Of a stretch of DNA of 27,667 nt, positions 21,985 through 27,667 are shown one piece after another (position 1 is the stretch's first letter; every line of letters begins with the position of its first letter). The position numbers and the translations under genes are program-made. Under the pieces are notes generated by a model that searched no databases, was not told the origin of the DNA, and was given only the letters and a program-made list of their open reading frames with translations. Source of the stretch: Verrucomicrobiota bacterium (GTDB taxonomy: Bacteria; Verrucomicrobiota; Verrucomicrobiia; Opitutales; Opitutaceae); assembly GCA_023446865.1 (NCBI GenBank), contig JAEXPL010000344.1, forward strand, positions 1-27,667. Direction: 5' to 3'.

Positions 21985-24900
21985 ATGGCTGCGCTCGAAT
22001 CCATCCGCCTCCGCGGCGTCCGTCAGAACAATCTCAAGGGCTTCGACCTCGACCTCCCGCTCGGTCGCTACGTCGTCGTCACCGGCCTGAGCGGCGCGGG
22101 CAAATCCTCGCTCGTCTTCGAGACGCTCCACGCCGAGGGCCAGCGACGCTACGTCGAGACATTCAGCGCCTACACGCGCCAGTTCCTCGAACTGCTCGCC
22201 AAGCCGCAGGTCGATTCGATCGAGAACATCCGGCCCTCGATCGCCATCGAGCAGAGCAACACGGTGAAGACCTCGCGCTCGACCGTCGGCACGATGACCG
22301 AACTCACCGACTACTTCAAAGTCTGGTTCAGCCACGTCGCCGCCTGCTACGACCCGGGGACCGGCGAACGCGTCGAGGACGACAATCCACAGACGATCTG
22401 GGCCAAAGCCTCGTCTCAGTTCTCCGGTTCCACCGTGCTCGTGGCCTTCCGCGTCGCCCGCCCCGAGAACATCACCTGGGCCGAGATTCTCCAGAATCTC
22501 CAGGGCCAGTCTTACCAACGCGTCCTGACTCCGGACGCCACCGGCACCTGCGCACTCCTCCGCATCGACGACATCCTCGGCGCCGAGTCCCCCCGTAGCG
22601 GAACGCGTGAGCGTTTCGATTCCGCTGCCACCCTCTTCGTCGTCCAAGACCGCATCACCCTCGACGCGAACGCCAAGCCGCGCTTCGTTGAAGCGGTTGA
22701 GACGGCCCTCCATTTCGGCCAAGGCGAAGTCTTCAGTTTCCGCGAAACGACCTCCGGTCGGTTCGCGGAAACTGGCCACTATTCCCGCGGTCTCCACTCG
22801 CCCAAGACCGGTCGCCGTTTTCGCCCGGCGGCACCGGCGATGTTCTCCTTCAACTCGCCCATCGGCGCCTGCCCGAAGTGCCGCGGTTTCGGCCGCATCA
22901 TCGACATCGACTACCGCCTCGCGATCCCCGACCAGACCTTGAGCATCAACGACGGCGCGATCAAATGCTGGGAAGGCGAGGTCTTCGGCGAGTCGAAGCG
23001 CGACCTGCTCGGCTTCGCGAAGAAGAAGAAGCTGCCCACGCACATCCCCTTCTGCGACCTCACGCCGGCCCAACAGGCCTACGTGATCGACGGCGAGCCG
23101 GGCTACGGCGAGAACGGCGTCGAGTGGCCCGCCGCGTGGTACGGCCTCAAGGGCTTCTTCCGCTACCTCGAGACGCGCACCTACAAGATGCACTACCGCG
23201 TCTTCCTCTCGCGGTATCGCGCCTACAACCTCTGCCCCGAGTGCCACGGCACCCGCCTCCAACCCGAGGCGCTCTGCTGGAAATGGCAAGGCCGCACCCT
23301 GCCCGAGCTCTACCAGCTTCCCGTCGCAGACCTGCTCGCCCTCCTCTCGCCTCTCGACCGTGGAGAAACGCGTGAGCGTTTCGTCTCCGTCACCGATCCC
23401 GCGAGCGGCTCTTCCTCCAACCGAAAATCGGCAATCGAAAACCCAAAATCCTCGGACCTCGCCCTCGACGCCATCCTCTCCCGCCTCCGCTACCTCGAGC
23501 AGGTCGGCCTCGGCTACCTCACGCTCGATCGCCAGTCGCGCACGCTCTCCGGCGGCGAGGTCGAACGCGTCAATCTCACCTCCTGTCTCGGCTCCTCGCT
23601 GGTCGATACCCTCTTCGTCCTCGACGAACCCTCCGTCGGCCTCCACCCGCGCGACATCGACCGCCTCATCGGTATCATCCGCTCCCTGACCGACGCCGGG
23701 AACACCGTCGTTGTCGTCGAGCACGACGAGTCCATGATCCGCGCAGCCGATCATGTCATCGAGATCGGCCCGGAGCCCGGCGCCGCCGGCGGCCATGTCG
23801 TCTTCCAAGGCGACGTTCCCGCCCTGCTCGCCTCGCCCAAGGCCATCACCGGCGCCTACCTCTCCGGCCGCCGCTTGATCCCCGTGCCGGCGTTCCGCCG
23901 TCCGGTGTCCGAATGTGGCGCCGCTCGCCAGCGCGGCGATTCTCCCAGCCCTTCCGCCTCCTCCCGTAGCGGAACTCGTGAGAGTTTCGATTCCTCCGCC
24001 CAATCCGCAGTCCGCAATCCACAGTCCGCAATCGAGCCGGTCCGCTGGCTCACCTTCTCCGGCGTCTCAAAACACAACCTCCGCGACCTCTCCATCTCGC
24101 TCCCACTCGGCCGCTTCGTCGCGCTCTCCGGCGTGTCCGGCTCCGGCAAGTCCACGCTGCTCGACCACGTCATCCACCAAGGTCTGCTCGCCGCCCGCCG
24201 CCAGTTCGCCGAAGACCCGGCGACCATCGGTGCGATCCACGGAGCCGAACATCTCGGCGAAATCGTCCTCGTCGACCAGTCGCCGCTCAGCCGCACTCCG
24301 CGCTCCAACGCCGCGCTCTACGCCGACGCTTGGGAAGGCATCCGCAACCTCTTCGCCTCGACCGAAACCGCCCGCGAGGCCGGCTACTCCGCCTCCAGCT
24401 TCTCCTTCAACACCGGCGACGGCCGCTGCGATCACTGCTCCGGCCTCGGCTACGAAGCCGTCGAGATGCAGTTTCTTTCCGACGTCTACGTGCCCTGCCC
24501 GATCTGCGAAGGCCGCCGTTTCAAGCCCGAGATCCTCGCCTGCACCTGGCAGAACCGCAGCGTCGCCGACGTCCTCGCGCTCACCGTCCGCCAAGCGCTC
24601 GACTTCTTCGCCGCGCAACCCGCAATCCGCTCGCGCCTCCAACCTCTGGACACCGTCGGTCTCGGCTACCTCACCCTCGGCCAGCCGCTCAACACCCTCT
24701 CCGGCGGCGAGTCCCAACGCCTCAAGCTCGTCAAGTACCTCGGCACCTACACCGGCTCTACCGCCCCCGCCCCCCTCGCCCATAACCCATCACCCGCCGC
24801 CGGTGCCTTGCTCCTCCTCGATGAGCCCACCACCGGCCTGCACCGCCACGACGTCGGCCGTCTGCTTTCCGTGCTCCACGCCCTCGTCGACCAGGGTCAC

Positions 24901-27667
24901 AGCGTCGTCGTGATCGAGCACAACACCGACGTCCTCAAGAACGCCGACTGGCTCATCGAGATCGGTCCCGAGGGCGGCGCCGCCGGTGGCCGCATCGTCG
25001 CCGAAGGCAAACCCGAACAGGTCGCGCTCACCCAGTCCGCCACCCCGCCCTACCTGCGCGCCGCCCTCTCCGGCTCCGTCGCCACCGAGCCTCTCGCGCT
25101 CGCCGCCGAGCCCCGCGCCCCATCGCCCATCACCCATAACCCATCACCGGTTCTCCAGATCCTCGGCGCCCGCGAGAACAACCTCCGCAACCTCTCCCTC
25201 TCCATCGCCCTGCGCTCACTCACCGTCGTCACCGGCGTCTCCGGCTCCGGCAAGTCCACCCTCGCGTTCGACATCGTCTTCGCCGAGGGCCAGCGCCGGT
25301 TCATGGAGTCGATGTCACCCTACGCGCGTCAGTTCGTCGAGCAGCTGCCGCGTCCCGCCGTGGACCGCGTCACCGGCATTCCGCCGACCGTCGCCATCGA
25401 GCAACGCATCACCCGCGGCGGCCGCAAGAGCACCGTCGCCACGATCACCGAGGTCGCGCAATACCTCCGCCTGCTCTACGCCAAGCTCGGCGTTCAGCAT
25501 CACCCCGTCACCGGAAACCCGGTGCGCGCGCTCACCGCGGCCGAGCTGGAGAAGCACTTCCTCGCCGCCCTCGCGACTCCGACGGCCAAGAAGGCCAAGC
25601 ACCTCTACCTTTGCGCCCCGCTCGTGCGCGGCCGCAAGGGCCACCACCAGCCCATCGCCGACTGGATCCGCGACCACGGCTACACCCACATGCGCGCCGA
25701 CGGCCGCCTCCTCCTCGTCGAGAACTTCTCCAAGCTCGACCGCTTCAAGGAGCACAACGTCGAAGTGGTCGTGGCCGACCTGAAGAACCTCGCGCCGGTC
25801 ACCGTCTCCGCTCCGCGCACCCGCGGTTCCGCCAAGCAATCGGGCGAAGCCCCACCGGCCACCGTCCACCGGTCACCGGCCACCGCACTCTCCGAGGCCC
25901 TCCGCCTCGGCAAAGGCACCTGCTTCCTCCTCCTGCCCTCCGGCGAGATCGTGTCCTGGTTCTCGACCACGCGCACCGACTCCGCCAGCGGCGAGACCTT
26001 CCCGGAGCTCGATCCGAAGGACTTCTCCTTCAACTCGCCCAAGGGCTGGTGCCCCGTCTGCCGCGGCCACGGCCGCCTCGCGCCCTGGATGCTCAAGGCC
26101 GACAAGGACGACGAGGAAACGCCGCCCGAGATCGCCGAGCTCGCCCATCTCTTCGACGACGAGTCCGAGGCCCAGTTCCGCACCTGCCCCGAATGCGGCG
26201 GCACCCGCCTCAACCGCGTCTCCCGCGCCGTGCATCTGTACTTCAAGCACGGCTCGCCCCTCTCGCTCCCGGCCCTCCTCGCGCTCACCCCCTCGCGGCT
26301 GCTCGCCGCCCTGCGCGACCTCGACCTCGACGCGCGCGGCAAGCTCATCGTCCGCGACATCATCCCGCAGATCGAGGAGCGCCTGAAGTTCATGGACGAG
26401 GTCGGCCTCGCCTACCTCGAGCTCGAACGCTCCGCCGACACCCTCTCCGGCGGCGAAGCCCAGCGCATCCGCCTCGCCTCGCAGCTCGGCTCCAACCTCT
26501 CCGGCGTGCTCTACGTGCTCGATGAGCCGTCGATCGGCCTGCATCCGCGCGACAACGACCGGCTCATCGCCACCCTCGAGCGCCTCCGCGAGAAAGGGAA
26601 CACGCTCCTCGTCGTCGAGCACGACGATGTCGTGATGGACCACGCCGACCGCATCATCGACCTTGGGCCCGGCGCCGGGCGCCACGGCGGCCAGCTCCTC
26701 GCCGACGACACCCCGGCCAATCTCCGCCAGAACAAGAACTCCCTCACCGGCCTCTACCTCGACCAAGGCATCCCGCACCCGATCCGCGGCGCCTACCGCG
26801 ATGTTTCCGAAGGTAGGGCGAACCGTCCCGGTGAGCCGAAACCCGTCGCCAAATCCCGCGCGAAATCGGCCCCCACCACCCAATCGAGAATCGAAAATCC
26901 GAAATCGGAAATCGCCTGGCTCGAGCTCACCGGCGCCCGCCTGCGCAACCTCCAGAACCTCGATCTCCGTCTGCCCCTCGGTCGCCTGATCATGGTCGCC
27001 GGGCCCTCCGGCGCCGGAAAGTCCACGCTCTTCCGCGACCTGCTCCATCCCGCCGTCGCCTGTGCGATCCAACAGAAGAAGTCCAAGCTCACCGGCCGCG
27101 ACTTCCTCAAGCTCGCGCCCAAGTGCACCCATGAGGTCTCCCTCTCCGCCGCCGCCGAGTTCCGCCCCATCACCTATAGCCAATCAACCATCACCTCGGT
27201 CGTTCCGTTCGACCAGCTCACCGGCGCCACCGTCTTCAAGACCATCGTCGAGGTCGACCAGTCGCCCATCGGCCACACGCCGCGCTCCACGCCGGCCACC
27301 TACCTCGGCGTCTTCGATCTCATCCGGCAGTTCCTCACCACCATCCCCGAGTCCAAGATCCGCGGCTACACCGCCGGCCGCTTCTCCTTCAACACCTCCG
27401 GTGGCCGTTGCGAGACCTGTTCCGGCGCCGGCCGCGTGAAGCTCGAGATGAACTTCATGCCCGACACCTTCGTCACCTGCGACTCCTGTGGCGGCCGCCG
27501 CTACAACCCGGAGACGCTCGAGATCGAGTGGAAGGGCAAGAACGTCGCCGACATCCTCGAGCTGACCTTCGAGGAGGCGCGCGACTTCTTCGATTTCCAC
27601 AGCCAGCTGCGCGAGGTCTGCGCGCTCATGTGCGAGACCGGCCTCGGCTACCTCACGCTCGGCCAGA
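21985..27667 (+). CDS. uvrA: Tandem (double-length) excinuclease ABC subunit A, 3' end outside window
   Basis: UvrA recognises bulky DNA lesions with UvrB in nucleotide excision repair. One frame stays open from the ATG at 21985 for 1894 codons to the window edge. It encodes two complete UvrA-like units in series, thus four ATPase modules: Walker A at 34-41, 716-724, 1084-1092 and 1672-1681 (all with Lys), ABC signatures LSGGE at 521, 905 and 1487, and Walker B with 'DEP' at 547, 946 and 1513; the fourth signature lies beyond the edge. The C-terminal zinc modules of both units keep their CxxC pairs, but the N-terminal ones keep only the second pair ('CPKC' and 'CPVC'). Double UvrAs are known from chlamydiae. 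The gene carries three REPs, seven 7-bp arrays and one other GTAG palindrome, all in frame and mainly in linkers or loops, making it longer than expected. No frameshift or stop is seen. Confidence 0.93.
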   Translation, partial: MAALESIRLRGVRQNNLKGFDLDLPLGRYVVVTGLSGAGKSSLVFETLHAEGQRRYVETFSAYTRQFLELLAKPQVDSIENIRPSIAIEQSNTVKTSRSTVGTMTELTDYFKVWFSHVAACYDPGTGERVEDDNPQTIWAKASSQFSGSTVLVAFRVARPENITWAEILQNLQGQSYQRVLTPDATGTCALLRIDDILGAESPRSGTRERFDSAATLFVVQDRITLDANAKPRFVEAVETALHFGQGEVFSFRETTSGRFAETGHYSRGLHSPKTGRRFRPAAPAMFSFNSPIGACPKCRGFGRIIDIDYRLAIPDQTLSINDGAIKCWEGEVFGESKRDLLGFAKKKKLPTHIPFCDLTPAQQAYVIDGEPGYGENGVEWPAAWYGLKGFFRYLETRTYKMHYRVFLSRYRAYNLCPECHGTRLQPEALCWKWQGRTLPELYQLPVADLLALLSPLDRGETRERFVSVTDPASGSSSNRKSAIENPKSSDLALDAILSRLRYLEQVGLGYLTLDRQSRTLSGGEVERVNLTSCLGSSLVDTLFVLDEPSVGLHPRDIDRLIGIIRSLTDAGNTVVVVEHDESMIRAADHVIEIGPEPGAAGGHVVFQGDVPALLASPKAITGAYLSGRRLIPVPAFRRPVSECGAARQRGDSPSPSASSRSGTRESFDSSAQSAVRNPQSAIEPVRWLTFSGVSKHNLRDLSISLPLGRFVALSGVSGSGKSTLLDHVIHQGLLAARRQFAEDPATIGAIHGAEHLGEIVLVDQSPLSRTPRSNAALYADAWEGIRNLFASTETAREAGYSASSFSFNTGDGRCDHCSGLGYEAVEMQFLSDVYVPCPICEGRRFKPEILACTWQNRSVADVLALTVRQALDFFAAQPAIRSRLQPLDTVGLGYLTLGQPLNTLSGGESQRLKLVKYLGTYTGSTAPAPLAHNPSPAAGALLLLDEPTTGLHRHDVGRLLSVLHALVDQGHSVVVIEHNTDVLKNADWLIEIGPEGGAAGGRIVAEGKPEQVALTQSATPPYLRAALSGSVATEPLALAAEPRAPSPITHNPSPVLQILGARENNLRNLSLSIALRSLTVVTGVSGSGKSTLAFDIVFAEGQRRFMESMSPYARQFVEQLPRPAVDRVTGIPPTVAIEQRITRGGRKSTVATITEVAQYLRLLYAKLGVQHHPVTGNPVRALTAAELEKHFLAALATPTAKKAKHLYLCAPLVRGRKGHHQPIADWIRDHGYTHMRADGRLLLVENFSKLDRFKEHNVEVVVADLKNLAPVTVSAPRTRGSAKQSGEAPPATVHRSPATALSEALRLGKGTCFLLLPSGEIVSWFSTTRTDSASGETFPELDPKDFSFNSPKGWCPVCRGHGRLAPWMLKADKDDEETPPEIAELAHLFDDESEAQFRTCPECGGTRLNRVSRAVHLYFKHGSPLSLPALLALTPSRLLAALRDLDLDARGKLIVRDIIPQIEERLKFMDEVGLAYLELERSADTLSGGEAQRIRLASQLGSNLSGVLYVLDEPSIGLHPRDNDRLIATLERLREKGNTLLVVEHDDVVMDHADRIIDLGPGAGRHGGQLLADDTPANLRQNKNSLTGLYLDQGIPHPIRGAYRDVSEGRANRPGEPKPVAKSRAKSAPTTQSRIENPKSEIAWLELTGARLRNLQNLDLRLPLGRLIMVAGPSGAGKSTLFRDLLHPAVACAIQQKKSKLTGRDFLKLAPKCTHEVSLSAAAEFRPITYSQSTITSVVPFDQLTGATVFKTIVEVDQSPIGHTPRSTPATYLGVFDLIRQFLTTIPESKIRGYTAGRFSFNTSGGRCETCSGAGRVKLEMNFMPDTFVTCDSCGGRRYNPETLEIEWKGKNVADILELTFEEARDFFDFHSQLREVCALMCETGLGYLTLGQ
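22595..22618 (+). repeat. REP hairpin inside uvrA (copy A)
   Basis: The sequence is identical to the REPs beside the RAYT gene. It is translated as RSGTRERF (residues 204-211), in the lesion-recognition/UvrB-binding region of the first unit, between 'LRIDDILG' and 'LFVVQDRI'. Confidence 0.93.
23361..23383 (+). repeat. REP-like hairpin inside uvrA (copy B)
   Basis: The core GAAACGC, GTGA, GCGTTTC forms seven pairs, but the GTAGCG foot region is replaced by TGGA. It is translated as GETRERF (460-466), in the same phase as the other two, and is followed 39 bases later by a 7-bp array. Confidence 0.8.
23422..23449. repeat. Heptanucleotide array in uvrA (1)
   Basis: Four 7-base units occur: CGAAAAT, CGGCAAT, CGAAAAC, CCAAAAT. 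They encode part of NRKSAIENPKS, inserted before the helix leading to the first ABC signature. Confidence 0.8.
23966..23989 (+). repeat. REP hairpin inside uvrA (copy C, compensated stem)
   Basis: The element has foot GTAG, arm CGGAACTC, loop GTGA, arm GAGTTTCG. One pair is changed on both sides relative to the main type, so the stem is intact. It is translated as RSGTRESF (661-668) in the linker between the first two ATPase modules. Confidence 0.92.
24001..24035. repeat. Heptanucleotide array in uvrA (2)
   Basis: Five 7-base units occur: CAATCCG, CAGTCCG, CAATCCA, CAGTCCG, CAATCGA. The encoded peptide is QSAVRNPQSAIE. The array starts 11 bases after REP copy C, in the same interdomain linker. 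Confidence 0.88.
24774..24801. repeat. Heptanucleotide array in uvrA (3)
   Basis: The units are CCTCGCC, CATAACC, CATCACC, CGCCGCC. The encoded peptide APLAHNPSPAAG stands between 'LVKYLGTYTG' and the second Walker B strand 'LLLLDEPTTGL'. Confidence 0.75.
25121..25148. repeat. Heptanucleotide array in uvrA (4)
   Basis: Four near-perfect units occur: CATCGCC, CATCACC, CATAACC, CATCACC. The encoded peptide SPITHNPSP forms part of the linker between the two UvrA units. Confidence 0.88.
25852..25886. repeat. Heptanucleotide array in uvrA (5)
   Basis: Five units occur: CCACCGG, CCACCGT, CCACCGG, TCACCGG, CCACCGC. The encoded peptide is PPATVHRSPATA, in the UvrB-binding or insertion region of the second unit. 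Confidence 0.88.
26812..26838 (+). repeat. Second-type GTAG palindrome inside uvrA
   Basis: A GTAG foot is followed by GGCGAACCG, TCC and CGGTGAGCC. The outer GGC pairs with GCC and the inner ACCG with CGGT around a 3-base loop, with facing GA dinucleotides as an internal loop. It is translated within 'SEGRANRPGEPK' in the linker before the fourth ATPase module. It resembles a REP of a different family. Confidence 0.6.
26881..26915. repeat. Heptanucleotide array in uvrA (6)
   Basis: Five units occur: CAATCGA, GAATCGA, AAATCCG, AAATCGG, AAATCGC. The encoded peptide QSRIENPKSEI strongly resembles that of array 1, although they sit in different linkers. The array begins 42 bases after the second-type palindrome. 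Confidence 0.87.
27168..27195. repeat. Heptanucleotide array in uvrA (7)
   Basis: Four units occur, the two middle ones degenerate: CATCACC, TATAGCC, AATCAAC, CATCACC. The encoded peptide PITYSQSTIT lies ahead of the conserved 'IVEVDQSPIGHTPRS' block of the fourth module. Confidence 0.7.

Noticed and set aside
21259..24003. Minus-strand open frame of 914 codons
   Set aside because: It is antisense to the glycosyltransferase and uvrA and has the same low-complexity composition; the sense strand carries conserved motifs throughout.
22561..27200. uvrA as a frameshifted or interrupted pseudogene
   Set aside because: Each 60-base line from 21961 onward begins in the same codon phase and reads through all inserts without a stop. 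All four Walker A Lys and the three signatures in the window are intact.

Overview
The window is very GC-rich and looks like a chromosomal segment of a Verrucomicrobiota bacterium, most likely of the Opitutaceae type. This placement rests on three things and is an inference. There is a PEP-CTERM sorting tail ending in an Arg-rich stretch. There is a double-length UvrA, an arrangement known from other PVC bacteria (chlamydial UvrA is about 1800 residues). Several genes use GTG starts or have weak ribosome binding sites. Most of the window is housekeeping metabolism packed in short operons.

Layout. 1-1103: 3' part of a YfbK-like protein that has lost its central von Willebrand A domain. 1104-2383: a REP-associated tyrosine transposase (RAYT) gene inside a cluster of REP hairpins (GTAG foot, 8-bp stem, GNRA loop). 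2384-4596: xseB and dxs, nearly overlapping. 4621-7230 (minus): a NitT/TauT/Ssu-type ABC importer (binding protein, ATPase, permease). 7530-8726: HDOD signalling protein. 8854-10634: lipB and lipA (lipoate synthesis), followed by a pair of inverted REPs. 10962-11813: PEP-CTERM surface protein with a terminator. 11893-13547 (minus): hemD-hemC, divergent from trpC (13656-14456). 14554-14628: tRNA-Arg(CCG). 14821-15264: small lipoprotein. 15326-20215 (minus): a probable five-gene operon of lpdA, exported HIT protein, RBBP9-like hydrolase, small tyrosine phosphatase and hybrid histidine kinase. 20380-20814 (minus): YvlD-like membrane protein. 20857-21918: GT4 glycosyltransferase. 21985 to the window end: a tandem UvrA, uninterrupted for 1894 codons and still open.

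The most unusual feature joins the two ends of the window. The REP hairpin that surrounds the RAYT gene also lies three times inside the uvrA coding sequence, always in frame, on the same strand and in the same reading phase, so that it is translated as a short Arg/Gly/Glu-rich peptide. The same gene carries seven degenerate heptanucleotide tandem arrays and one second-type GTAG palindrome, all without breaking the frame. They fall mostly in predicted loops and interdomain linkers. Stem sequences differ between REP copies with compensatory changes on both arms and a conserved GNRA loop, so the hairpin itself seems to be maintained. The window therefore shows a resident REP/RAYT system, and a DNA-repair gene that appears to have grown by taking up REP and 7-bp-repeat DNA as protein linkers.

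Functional links: LipB and LipA make the lipoyl group whose dihydrolipoyl form LpdA re-oxidises. HemC and HemD are consecutive steps of tetrapyrrole synthesis. Dxs supplies isoprenoid, thiamine and pyridoxal precursors.
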